DNA from: Rhea pennata
Taxonomy: Eukaryota > Chordata > Aves > Rheiformes > Rheidae
Reading direction: 5' to 3'
Assembly: GCF_028389875.1 (NCBI RefSeq)
Contig: NC_084673.1
Coordinates: 16,467,501 to 16,531,500, forward strand
Length of the DNA: 64,000 bases
Shown here: one piece after another, positions 15,076-26,974 of the stretch
Position numbering within the stretch: position 1 is the stretch's first letter
Layout: each line of letters opens with the position of its first letter
Notes under the pieces: generated by a model
Database searches by the model: none
What the model saw: the letters and a program-made list of their open reading frames with translations, nothing else
Told to the model about the DNA's origin: nothing
Position numbers and translations under genes: made by a program

Positions 15076-15714
15076 AGTCTTTCCCCATCCTATCCCGCTC
15101 AATAAGGACAGCCAGAAAGAAACTATAAGAATAGGCACTCTATAAATATCTAAGATAATTTTAAGTTTACTAACCAGCCTTCTGCCGTGGGAACTTTTAG
15201 GATCACCAGCATCAAAACTTTGGGTTAAATTAGAAATCAATAACTCCACCACACAATTTAGCCCCTTCTGTCCAGAGTTTTAAAATCATCACATAATAAA
15301 ATATACCTCATACTGAGCCAATTTCACCAGAGGAGTCCCACACCACAGCAGAGTTTCTTGCACAGCAGCCCGATGCATTACTCATATTCAAGTTCTGGGA
15401 ATCTTTAAATATCCGCAGTTTGTTCCCAGTTGTCTCTTAAATATGCTGGCATTGTTCCCATCATAATGGGAAGGGAAAATATCAAATAAATATCCAGAGA
15501 CAGGAAATATGCTACTTGCGGAAGAATTGTACCTAAAACCGTTGAATAAACTATGGTTCTGAGTCACCAAGTCACTTAATCATATGCTTAAATTGGATCT
15601 CTGCTTGGTCCTTCCCGTTCCAAAGGGTATAACCACACATCGGGGCATATACCTAAGCAATGTGCTGAGCTGACAGGTCTGCCTATCATCTCCAGATGAG
15701 ACGTATCTGAAAAA

Positions 15715-15795
15715 GCTGCAGAGTCACTGACAAACTTAAGTCCATTGCCTCAGTATCTTTGTGCTTTACCATGGAGATTAGGTGATTCCTACAGT
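15715..15795 (+). repeat. Possible MIR-like SINE fragment
   Basis: Contains an ACTTAAGTCCATTGCCTCAG segment followed by a weak match to the MIR tail region. Weak resemblance only. Confidence 0.25.
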
Positions 15796-17960
15796 TTTCC
15801 TAGCACCTACATAAGAAAACAAACTCAGATCATAGAGACTGATGTAACTCATATTGTCTAGCATAGCACCAGTTACGTCCTCAAGGGACTCTGTAGCACC
15901 CGGAGACAAGCTAGTGTGAAGTCCAAAGACTAGGTATGCTTGTTCTGTCCTCACAGACAGCTCCCCTTCATCAAAAAATAATAAACAAGCCTTCTGTTTA
16001 TTAAGGACTGTTTATATAAATGCAAGTTACTGACTACATAGTATTTAAAAGCAACAAAATGTTGCTTGAACTAAATTACAAGGTGAATTTACATTGTTTC
16101 TAGATCACAAAATACCTATATTGCAATATTTTCTTACTGTCAATGAGACTTAATATGTCACTAAGACAACTATAACCAAGTACAACTATTTATGAGACTT
16201 CTGAATAATTTCTCCTAGACTGTGCAAAGCTTTTTCACCATAAATTGTTATGTAATTGCTTAATATAATGGAACTTCAGTAAAAAGACATACAAACAAAA
16301 TACCATTAAATGCTGCGGAATAATACTGATCATTCATAAAAACAATATTATTGATGATACGACCATATTTTTATTCTGAGTGGAATCAGTTACAAAAATA
16401 GCAAATATGTCATCTTTGAAGAGATATGTACACATGTAACACCCCTCTCACCAAAATAAAAAATCCCTTCAAAATCCAAACTATTTTCCCTTTGGAGAAG
16501 TGAGAGCACAATGACTGTACTGATGCCGTGTAGCATGTAGTAGAACAAAATCCAACTCGCACCCAATGGCTGTGTTCATCCCTCCTGCAGGATGAATAGT
16601 AGCAACAATGGCCACAGTTTGGAGGACAGTGGAGAGCAAGAAACGTAATCACCAGAATAAAAGCATATAATTTTCCCTGTATTCATTTTTAAACCCATTT
16701 ACATCCACAAAAATTGTGGTGATATAGCTTATAATACCATTTCCTCAGACTCACCACAATAATAATGGGTGGTTTTCTCTTTCTCTCTTTCCCTCTAACA
16801 TAGTTTTACACTACTCCTAATTAAAAAGATAACATAAAACCATTTACATTGTCTAGGAGCTTGACAAATCAACTAAAGTAAGAACTTCTGAGATAAATGA
16901 TAGTCTTTCCTAGATTCCAATTTCTTGCTTTATGCTAATTTATTGTAAGAATCTTAACATTTTAATGTGTTTTCTTGTATAATAAGACATCCCTTTAACT
17001 ACTGCAGAACCCACAGCTTTAGGAGTTTGACACTTACTAAATCCACTCTTCAGTCATCACAGTAGCAACAAAGTAATAATACACAAAATATAGATCCCCA
17101 AAAATAAAATGTGCGTTAAAAAAATAAATGCTTGAAGAAACACATGCTGGCAGTGAACAATGTGTGTATAAACAGTCTAATGTACATCTGCTCATGGTAT
17201 TGTTATTGCTCCTGAAGTCTAAAGAGTAAGCAAATATGTTGCGTTGTAGTTTTGCAGTTCACTCTCTGACATGGAACTGCTGCATGCTATGTCACTTTCA
17301 AAAGGCTCAAGTCCTTAAAACTTTAAAAGCTTTATGCTTTTAAGTATAGATAAGGTCTTTCTTAATACAGCTGTAATGAAAGACTGAAGGATTTTGGAAA
17401 GGTCTTTCATTGTGTACAATACAGAAGGCATTGCTGAAATGGGATCTTCAGCTGACTTGACTTTTCTAATGGGAGGTTTTCAACATGCCCCATTCTCTAT
17501 AACATCACATTCCCATCTCCCTTGTTTTAAACCAAAATTTAAAGACAGTTATATATATCTACAAGCTCCCCATGAGACATTAAATCATCTCAGACTCAAA
17601 CATAATACACAGCTTAAAAAAGCAACAGAATCAAGCAAGCGCCTTTCACACACACTCCCAGTTTGTGGCGTGTTCCTGGATAATTATACCATGGGAGTAT
17701 AGTTAAAACTCACAGGGAAGCTCTTAGACCATCTCTCAGATGTTAAGTAAACCACACAAGCTACCACCCTTGCTTTCTTTTTCTCACCTCTTTCACTTCC
17801 CCCTAATAACACAAAAAAGGTAGCATTCAAAAAACTGGATATAGGGTAAATTCAGGAGAATTCAAAAATCCTACTACGAAAGGAAATAGGATGAAGTGTT
17901 CTAAACCTTGCTCCTCCTTGTTGTTACCAGTGATTAGGAACATACAAATGATCTCTTAAA

Positions 17961-17991
17961 CTATGTCAGGATAAATCTTATCCTGACATAG
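17961..17991. repeat. Perfect 14-bp hairpin with 3-base loop
   Basis: The arms at 17961-17974 (CTATGTCAGGATAA) and 17978-17991 are exact reverse complements separated by ATC. No larger transposon-like ends or target duplications were recognised around it. Confidence 0.9.
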
Positions 17992-19419
17992 AGAGGAAGA
18001 GCATTAGACCCCTGCTACCTGGCTGCAACCATGGGCAGCGAGTCAGCAAAAGGCCTGAAAAATCACCGGTTTGCTAGATACCATGGTCCAGCGCAAGACA
18101 AACGCCCCCAGACCACATGGTTTGGGCCACAGCTACAGCTCTCTAAGTTAGGAAAAAAAGCACTCAAAAAAGGAAAGATTGGCAAAGTATCAGCCAAACT
18201 ACAGCAGCACTGACCCCCTGTGTGCTGACAGGTATCTTTCCCATTTAACCCAGTGAAATACAAAAATGTTCTTGTAAAGTATAAACTAGGGGAAAGGAAA
18301 GGTCACACTCTGCTGTATACTGTAACCTTTTCTGGCAAATTTTTGCAATGATATTTAACAGACATCTACAAATAATAGCAACCTCCTTTATTAGTAAATA
18401 TTGATGAACTTTAATGAGATACATGTTTTGCATAAAGAAGAAAGGGCTGAACAGCAGACAAAGATCAGGTGTTTTCAAAGAAAAGCTGGGAAAGCAGGAG
18501 AGGCTGTGTAACTCCTTGACATACCATCTTGCTGACATCAGCTCTAAGGATGGTGTCAAAACTGTAAGCAAAATGAAAGTATGTACACTAACCTCCATTT
18601 TCCCCCATAGGCTTTTAAGTAGCAATATAAAAAGAAGTTGTGAAATAAGACTCTCGTTACTTCCTACAGTTTTAAGGATTCAGAATAGTGCAGTCACTAT
18701 TCAACGCTCATGAGCCAGCTACGCTATGAGATGGCTTGAACAAGTGGGTATATTGCATATAATAATATCTGGGGATCTCTTCAGTTTTTAGTGAACACTG
18801 AAAGATCCTTGTTTCAAACTTTGCAGTTGAAAATGTATTTTAGCGGTTTTGCCAGTTTTGGTTGGTTAGTTTGTTGGAAGAATGTTTACAGTCTTGCAGA
18901 GTTGCTTGGGTCCGTGAGCTAAGACCTGAGGAGGTCTCATGAGATTTATGGGGGATCTGCAAGAGTTAGCAACAGTGAGGGAGAAATATTAATTAAAATG
19001 ATCCTTCTTATGACTGTCAGCTGCAAATCTCAGTGTCTGCTGCTTGCCAAAGAGCTGGTTTCAAGCCCTAACCTGCAGCACTCCCTCCATTGCGCATATA
19101 AGCTATCAACCAAAGATGTGGAGATAAACATCTCCAGCTAGAGAAAACATGTTTTGGGTCTGTGCTTAAATTATACAATAGACTGATCTTAAACAAGAAG
19201 TGACATTTTTCAATAAATGTATCAGAGGAAATGATGGGGGGACAGGACTGCTTTTCTCCTAAAACCAACGGCAAGTAACAAGTGCTCTGATGAAATTCAA
19301 ATGGCATCTATGCTTGTGGCATTGGCACTGCTTTTGAAAGCTATTTTAGATTTTAAAAGTAGAGATATGTACATATACATGACTCAACATGATGCTGGTG
19401 CCATTCCAATAGTCAAGCC

Positions 19420-19490
19420 ACTGATCCTGGGCCATATCCAAAGCTCACTAAAATCAGTGGTAGTCTTTCCACTGAGTTCAGCTCTTCACA
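19420..19490. repeat. Probable ancient amniote interspersed repeat
   Basis: The segment with GATCCTGGGCCATATCC, CCAAAGCTCACT and AGTCTTTCCACTGAGTTCAG resembles a motif that recurs in reptile and bird genomes (of the type 'CCATTGAAATCAATGG ... GACTTCAGTGG'). The family name could not be assigned from memory. Confidence 0.3.
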
Positions 19491-21181
19491 ACTTACATTC
19501 GCAGTCTGATGTACAACACAAGCTTCAGTCACACTGCTTTGAGTCCCCTCTTTGACTCATTACACAGCTTGATGTTCATGTTATGTAACTAAAGATATTC
19601 AAGACCAACCACGTCGCATACACTGTCTGTAGTATAAACACAAGGATTAGTGAAAATCCTCAGGAATAATAAAATAAATCAATCTCTCTAGATTGCTAGA
19701 CCACTGTGCACTTTCTTTTATCTTAGAGTTCATACATATATGTGCACCTTTAACAAAATTCAGCAGTATCAGATACAGTAAGCATTCTGATCAAAGTTTT
19801 AGTGGCATTGAAGCAGAGATTAGGCAATAATGATTAAAGAGTGTTTGTAAGTATTAAATATATTAGACTTTCTCCCATGTACACATGGAATGATAATACA
19901 ATATTGTTCACTATATGCTCATTTTCACAGCTGTTAAAACTAACCATCTTAGCTGTTCCTGCATGATCCCAATATTTGCATTTGTAGCTTGTGCTGTCTT
20001 GTGGAGCATTCTAAATAAATGGATTATAAATAAATGGACCCGTATTAAAGCACGGGTCTTTGGACAAAGCACAAGTTCTCATTTCTTCATTCACTGCCAC
20101 ATAACTTTTTTTGGTAAAGGGAAGAGTAGCTATGCCTTTTTCTGCAATAAATTCTCTGACTGGTAAATTAAGACGTATTTCTATTGGAGACAAAAATTTT
20201 GAAATGGAAGCCAATTCCACTAAAACTTTTTATATTGTAAAACTTAACTTATGCTGGTAATGTCTCTGCTTACGTGCTCGCAGAAAGACTAGAAAGAACA
20301 GCTAGCTACTTTCCAAATATCTGAAGACAGACAAAACCCTGTATTATAGATTCCAAAGGACAAATAGTTTTGAGCCATCAAATCAGCACTGGGCATGTCT
20401 CCGTCTCTTTGGTCACGGAAATCTGAGACACTTCCCTTTCAGAAAACTTCTATCCCTTGTTTTATGAAAACACAAGCAAACAAGAGGAATAGTCTTTCAA
20501 CTGACAACTACTTTCTACTTTTAAAACCTGAATTTAATTTTGGTTCCTGTAACATCAAAGTTAACTTAGTTTTGCATAGTGGAAAAAGTATGTTGAATGC
20601 ATACTTCTAACCACATCAATCTGTATAGACACTAAACTTGAGTCACTTCCGAAGTCCAGGTAAGAGGAAGTGCTTTGTACCTTCTTATAACACGGTGAAT
20701 TGGAAGTGAGCCCACTGAATTTTGCAGATACAGGATAGCTCTGTGAGGCCTATGAGCCTTGCATTCAGTCTCTGCAATGGGGCTGCATTTCTCAATGAGC
20801 ACGTAGGAGCCCCGTCCAGAGAAGTGTTACTGTCTTGATCTGCTGGCAAGTCACTGACAAACATTCTCCAGAAATGTGAGCAATTTCACTAAGTTAGCAA
20901 GACTTTTCAGGTGCAATGTTCTTCAGGAACTGGCCTGAAACACTACTAATGTATTGGCATATGCATTATATGGCTAGAAATCCCAAACCAATCTACCGAG
21001 CAGAGAGTGATTCCATATGTATGAACTGACTGGATTCATTTTTCATTGTATTTGCTTTCCAGCAGCAAGACTAACAGATATTTTATTTCCCATCCTGTAA
21101 CATATCTGCAAACATGCTGGCATCCTAGTTATCATTTACTGTATGGTGAGCGTGAGAGAAAAAAGGAAAGAGAAAACTCAC

Positions 21182-21680
21182 GTGCATGAAGGTTTTAAAG
21201 GCTCCTAGCAGTACCGGCAGCCTTCTGCAGTTTCCACCGAAGGATAACAGGCAGGGTGAAAGCCCCGCAGTGACACCAGTCCCGAAGGCATCAGCACTCG
21301 CCTTTCCCGAGCGCCCCCGGCTCGCGCCAGCACCGCGCCGGGCGGCGCACGCTTCGCCCCCGCTTCCAGCAGCCTGCGAGCCCCAGCTCCGCAGCCGCGG
21401 ACCGCACCAGAAACGCCGCCAGGGCGGAGGGCGGCACCGGCCCCGCGCCGCGGCCCCGCTCTCGCCTCCCGCCGCCGCCGCCGCGCGCGCCCCCGGGCGG
21501 CTCGGGACGGGCCGCGCGCGCCGGCGCCCGCGCTGCGCCTCGGCCCCGGCCACCGGGACGGGTGCGCGGCTGCGGAGCAGCAGGAATCCCGCACCGGGCA
21601 CCGCGCAGCGCGCCCCGGCTCGGCGAGGATTTGGGGAACGGCAACACGCGCCGCTTGGGTAACTCCTCTCCGGCCCTTTA
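21182..21680 (-). promoter_or_regulatory. CpG island, likely leftward promoter and first exon
   Basis: From about 21240 to 21680 the sequence becomes abruptly GC- and CpG-rich, while both flanks are A/T-rich. On the minus strand the island runs into a strong splice donor, CAC|GTGAGT, with the intron starting at 21181, so a leftward transcript with a first exon ending at 21182 is plausible. An E-box (CACGTG) overlaps the donor. In human Xq24 the gene on the 5' side of PGRMC1, transcribed the opposite way, is KIAA1210 (a CRACD relative). This island could be the 5' end of its ortholog or of a long non-coding RNA. No KIAA1210-like protein segment was found. The open frames on both strands of the island are typical GC-rich chance frames. 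Confidence 0.55.
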
Positions 21681-21681
21681 C

Positions 21682-21828
21682 CTGTAACAGCTGAGTGATG
21701 AGCCCGAGGGTCTGAAAGAGCCTCCTGTTGAGGGCGTGCATGACTCGAAGGAAACAGCCAGGGTGGGAAATCAATGGAGTGCTTCCTTCACATGTGTGTG
21801 GAAAACTGGATTCCTCTGGATTCACTAC
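21682..21828 (-). other. Exon-like segment, minus strand, unrecognised
   Basis: The minus strand shows an acceptor (TTATTTCTCCAG, AG at 21830-21829), 147 bases open in one frame (49 codons, 0-0 phase, ending ..LGLITQLLQ), and a donor CAG|GTAAAG at 21681. It lies immediately upstream, in the leftward sense, of the CpG island. No protein family is recognised. It could be an alternative 5' exon of the same leftward transcript or a chance coincidence of splice signals. Confidence 0.3.
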
Positions 21829-21839
21829 CTGGAGAAATA

Positions 21840-24800
21840 ATTCTGTGTCAAAACCAAGAATGATGGAACTATCTTCACATGTTCGATAAAATCAGACAAA
21901 GATAAAAGGAACCATTTGCGGAACAGACAGAACTCTGGCTTGCACCTGGAAGTGTATCTTATCAAACTAGACATCTAAGATGATTTAGGAAAAAAAGCAA
22001 GAGATATTCCTTCCACATGTCTCTCTTCCCACTGCTGCTTTTTTCTCTTTACTCAGTCCACCACTTTGTCTGTAATGCTTTGGGTTTGTCAGAGCAATCC
22101 TCATAATCAATGAGGAATGTCAGAAGCAGATTTCAGCTAAATAGAAACATCACTCTAACTGAGATGAGAATCCATGCCTATCTTGTTGCATTTCCTCAAC
22201 TGAAAAGGTGCAAGTTTACACAGAGAAAACTCTGCTATCATAGTTTATTCTTCTAAGCTTTAAAACGATTAACATTGAAGTTGGTTAGTCAATTCACATT
22301 GAAGCAGACTGATCCGTTCTGAAGCGTAACTGGCACTCCCCTACAGTGGCAGGGAAATAACTTGTGCCGTAACGCCTCAGGGGAGTTGTGACACAAGTGA
22401 AGATGGCTCACACATTCAGAAGTGCTAGGTGAACGTCTACAGTGCAAGCAAAAATCAGCAAAAAAATCAACACACTTACAAGCACTGGGTATCGCTTCCC
22501 CAACCAGCACTAAGGGAGAACAGTTGTTAATATTTTCTACTCTCCCTAATAGTGCTACTGACTTGACTTGATCTGTGAATCATAGATTGGCTTAGTTTCC
22601 TTCATGTTGTCCAGTTATTTTCCATATATAAAACCTGGCTCATCTGACCTCCAAGCAAATCCAAGAAGCTATTTTCAGGAAGTGCAGGGATTTTATTGAC
22701 CCTTTCACTATTAATCAGTGTGTTTTCTAAGGATACAAAGGCCGTTATGTTGCAAGGAGCACACACAGACTTTGTTTTCTTTTTTTCCCGTCTCTTCCAG
22801 AAGTATCTACAGCTTATCTAAGTTGTTCTGACATCTGCTGCCTTTCATAAAAAGAGCCCATACTGAGACTTCATACCAGAATTTCCACCTGTAGTTAAAA
22901 GACAGTGAGATTTCTCCAAAACTTCCCAGTGTGGTTGCTGTACATACTGACCAAGCAAGTGTTCCTGTTGCAGAGACTGTTGGCCCTTTTGGCGTGACTG
23001 AACCAAAAGCCATGGCCCTTGCAGCCTGCTGGACAAGTCAGTAAGAAAACTCATGGCAGGTGTGGCTGGGGAGAAGATTTGGGTTGCAAGCTTGCATCAG
23101 TCTCTTACAGGGGCAAGAAGTTCTCCAGGATGCTTCTCTAGTTGAGGGCTTTGCCTTTACAACTCCCCTTTTACATACTTACAGGAATGACAGGATCTTG
23201 ATAGCCTTCAGCATAGTGTCATCTTCACATTGCAAAGTTTTATTTTCTGGCACTTATCTTGAAGGGGGAAGAAAGCAGCTAGAAAGTCAAAAGATGCAGC
23301 TGAAAACAAGCAGAAATGTCACAGAAATGGAGTAAATAAAATAAAAAATAAAATAAAAAATAAAATAAAAAATAAAATAAAAAATAAAATAAAAAATAAA
23401 ATAAAAAATAAAATGTCCAACACAAAGACCATCTAGATGGTCTAGAGGACTTGATGCAATTTAGAGCATTCCTAGGCCAGATGCCAGCTCTCCACACTTG
23501 GAACAGATGCACTCTATCAACTGCTTAATATGATGTCTGCTGCCAACCTTAGGAGTATATTTGACCTACTAGACCTCTGCAGATTAGGGAGTGGCTTTGT
23601 TTCCTTGGTGTAGGTAGATACTGGTGCATAAAGGGAGAGTGAGATTACAGCTCCTCATCATTCCTTTTTCCTTGTTAGTAAGTTAAATTATTACCAGGCA
23701 AAAGAACAGGATTCTCCCATGCCTGCCCAGTACTTTAAGAGCTTTTTTAAGAGCTGCAAGGCTTGCAGGGACATATAATACCTCTATTAGACCAGCTGTG
23801 AGAAAAAGGCAGATACAATGAAGCTTGTCCATTTAAATGCATTAGATGGTCTAATAAAACATGTCTCTAGAAGGCTTGAACTCCTTATGTCCTCATACAG
23901 TATATTCAGCCTTGCTTTTCTTAGTTTCTTTCCTCCGTTTCCAGAAGAATCTACAGACTCAGAGAGGCCATTGGGCCACAAGGCAACAACCCCTCTTTAT
24001 GGCTCTTGATGCTACAAACTGTTTGTAATGCACTTCTGTGCTATTTTACTGAAGTGGCTCAAGTTGTTGGTGGAAGTTATGGATAAGACTTTAGATTGAC
24101 CAGAAAAGATTTAATTTGCCAGTAGTTTTTGCTTGTCACTAGTTCTCAGCAAACTCAGAGCCAGATACACCTCAACTCTACTTCAGAAATCCTGGGTCCT
24201 TGCAGATCAAATTAAAGCCAGGAACAGTCCTGACGACTGGTAGGTCCAGGAATCTGTTCATGAACAACACAAACTAGGCATCAGTGTCATTGCAAACTCC
24301 TGAAACCTTTCTTGGCAGTCACAGTTTGAATTAAAAATATCAGTCAGGTCAGGTCAAAGAATTATGGTGGAGGACCATACAGACACTAACTTTTATCATG
24401 AACACAGCTGCCTTTTGCAGAATCATTAAAAGAACTCTTGCAAGTAATAAAATTGGTAAAGTGGACCAGATATCATTCTTTGCAGTGAGAGAACATGAGG
24501 AGCAAAACCAGCTGGCAACAATGGTGCTCACATACCCTGGTTATCTGAGCCCTACCGTGGTAAAATACATCATGGGCAACCTAGGCAAAGCATGCTTTGT
24601 TTAGAATCATTAAATATGCCCTGAAAGATTCCCTAGATCTAATTCAAGTTCCAAAGTGCAAACAGATAAAGCAGTAAGGTGAATGCTGGAGTACAGTAGA
24701 GCTAATTTGGCTTTACCACTACCAGATTTATGCTGGTTTTCAAAAAGAAAAAAATAAGCAGAAATATTTAAAAATTGTTTAACTACCCTGATTTGCAAGG

Positions 24801-25740
24801 AGATAAAAGTTATCTGAGTTCCAATGCTATTTTCTTTGATTAGTATGAAGAAGGTTTTATATTAGCTCTCCTTTATCAGGTCATCTCATGGATGTTGTTA
24901 ACAGAATGTCTCTATGGAGAAAACTATTATTGTTTGTAGAATGGCAAGAAAAATTGTGTGGGAACATAATTAATGCCTGTGGTATTTAACTGGAGCAGAG
25001 GTTAACTCAGTTCTGACTAGAGCCTCCATTTCACTTAAAGGAATTGCCAAATAAGCCTGCTAACAAGAAATGTATTGCAAAAGATCCGTGAATGTAAATA
25101 AATCTGACTGAGGTATCATAATTTTTTTATGCTCACTTCTTTTTAAATATTTGTTCTTACCTTTTTTTTCCTCTTAAATAAGATGCAGTTGAAGCATATG
25201 CATATTTCTGAATACGTTGTAAGGTTAAGAAAATGTTTGAAGTTGTGCAACCATAGGTTGTAGTACTGGTGCTTGTGCAGCAGATAAGTCAAAATACTAT
25301 CAATCTTGGCAATATTTCCTGGCCCTTCTTTATCTAAGAATGAACTGTTCTTGCAGAGTTTCTCTAGGGTACTCAGCATACACATAGTTGCTTTTCCCTC
25401 CCTTCAGTGTCTGGTTCAGGGTCAAATTCAGGGTCAGGGTTACTTGTTTCGGAGTTTGGGTTCTTTCTCTCGAGCAACACATGTTGTAAAGAACGAGAGA
25501 ATACTCTCACACTGTATTTCTGTTTGTACTGTGTCTGTCCCTACCATGGCACAATGAAGCCTGACAGTGTCATCTCCACACCGCCCAGAATTAGGTGCTA
25601 TCTGAATAATACGGTTTTTGCTTTGCATAACTCTAAAAGGTAGGAGATTTATCTAGTATCCTGCATAGAAACAAGATCCAGACCTACCTTCTTACCAAAT
25701 GCAAATCTCAGGTCAATGAAGCAATGAGTTTCTCAAGCTA
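21840..25740. other. Non-coding stretch between CpG islands
   Basis: No exon with recognisable homology was found. Open frames are under 95 codons and unrelated to known families. The only distinct structure is the AAAATAAAATA tandem repeat near 23.37 kb. The last few hundred bases grade into the PGRMC1 CpG region. Confidence 0.6.
23333..23414. repeat. 11-bp tandem repeat, AATAAAATAAA type
   Basis: About seven near-perfect copies of an 11-base A/T unit (ATAAAATAAAA) run head to tail with no G or C. A minus-strand open frame through it would encode a Phe/Tyr/Leu repeat, which is an artefact of the simple sequence. Confidence 0.9.
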
Positions 25741-26640
25741 CACAGCAGATGGAAGCAGACGCACGCAACGCAAACGGACCCATCAAGATCCAAGTGCTGG
25801 TCAGTGGAAACGGGGAGCTTCCCCGGCCGGAGAGCGGGGGGACGGGCAGGGCGAGGACATTTGAACCTGTTCCTGCCGGGAGGCCTGGGGTGTACCCCAC
25901 AAGGCGCAGCTCTTCTAGCGGCAGCCCTGCGGGCCCACGGGGAGCTTAGCTCCTTTTCTAACGCTGAAAATTAGGAAACAACTGAAATGCACTGCTTTGG
26001 GTTTCACTTAACTAACTGCCCTGAGGGCAGGTCCGTTTAAAAGGGCCCTTTTTTCCCTGAAGCAACCCCGTGAGCCTAAGCTCTGGCGTGGGACCGAGCT
26101 CGGCGGGGCTGCCCGTCCTCCCCGGGCGCCCTCCCGGGAGAGGGCAACGGCTCCACCCCACGGCGCCGGCCCGGCTCTTCCCGAGCCGCGGCCAGGCCGC
26201 GCTCCGCCGGGAGGCCCCCTCAGCCCGAAGCACCGAGCCGCCCGCCGGCTCGGCACGGGCAGGCTCCGGCAGTGCCGACACGTTTAGCTATGGAGGGGGG
26301 GGGAGAGGGGGACAATGAACACCGTGATTAAATAGGGGGAGCGAGCTCCCGCGACTCCAAGTTTTCCTTAATCAAAAGCTCCCGCTCGTTCCCCTCCCCC
26401 CGCGCCCCTCAGCGCCGACCGCGGCGCCCCTCAGGGCGCTGGGGGGGGAGGGGCGCGCGGCCGCCGCCCGCCCCTCACGGCGCCGCCGCCCCTCCGCGCG
26501 CCGAGGCGGCCCCGCCCCCCCGCCCGGGCCCCGCCCCCCCGCCCGGGCCCCGCCCCCGCGCCCCGCGGGCCCCGCCCCGCCGCGCCGCGCTGCCGCCGCG
26601 ACTCGGAGCCGCCGCACCGCGCCGCAGCGCAGCCGAGCCC
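25740..26640 (+). promoter_or_regulatory. PGRMC1: PGRMC1 CpG-island promoter and 5' UTR
   Basis: CpG density rises from about 25740 and peaks at 26400-27150. Between 26508 and 26580, GGCCCCGCCCCCC-type units recur in tandem, giving several GC boxes of the Sp1/KLF type just upstream of the start codon. There is no clear TATA box close to the start. This is the architecture of a constitutive housekeeping promoter with dispersed initiation; the exact start site cannot be read from sequence. Confidence 0.75.
26508..26580. repeat. Tandem GC-box repeats in PGRMC1 promoter
   Basis: A unit of about 19 bases, GGGCCCCGCCCCCCCGCCC, is repeated in slightly varied form and supplies consecutive CCCCGCCCC boxes. 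Likely to bind Sp1/KLF factors and to slip during replication. Confidence 0.75.
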
Positions 26641-26974
26641 ATGGCCCGCGAGGAGGCGGCGGCGGCGGCGGCCGGCGAGGAGGCGGCGGCGGCGGCGGCG
26701 GAGGGGGGCAGCCTGCTGCTGGAGATCGTCGGCTCGCCGCTCAACCTGAGCCTGCTGGGGCTCTGCCTCTTCCTGCTCTACCAGATCCTGCGCGGCGAGC
26801 GGCGCGCGGCGCCGGCGGCGGACGCGGACCCGCCGCCGCCGCCCAAGATGCGGCGCCGCGACTTCACGCTGGCGGAGCTGCGGCCCTACGACGGCGTGCG
26901 CGACCCGCGCATCCTCATGGCGGTCAACGGCAAGGTCTTCGACGTCACGCGCGCCCGGAAGTTCTACGGGCCCG
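26641..26974 (+). CDS. PGRMC1: PGRMC1 coding exon 1
   Basis: Encodes residues 1-111 plus one base: the N-terminus, the membrane anchor and the start of the b5-like domain up to KFYGP. The ATG at 26641 (CCCATGG) is the first in frame and its product begins [14 protein letters not shown], which gives the family's usual length. Runs of GCG encode two six-Ala blocks absent from human PGRMC1. The donor is G|GTGAGG at 26975. Confidence 0.96.

Larger units (their letters stand above)
1..21180. other. Non-coding stretch, no gene recognised
   Basis: No protein family could be recognised in any frame over these 21 kb. Open frames are short, lack flanking splice signals that join them, and look like chance. 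What is visible is A/T-rich unique sequence, several homopolymer and dinucleotide runs, a perfect hairpin near 17.97 kb and a few old repeat scraps listed separately. If the CpG island at about 21.4 kb starts a leftward gene, this stretch would be its first intron; that is inference. Distant regulatory elements cannot be judged without cross-species alignment. Confidence 0.6.

Noticed and set aside
21205-21825. A 206-codon minus-strand frame read as one protein
   Set aside because: It runs through a splice donor into GC-rich island sequence, with composition-driven openness and no Met start other than GTG.
23279-23512. A repeat protein with FYFLFY units
   Set aside because: It is the translation of the AATAAA-type tandem repeat.
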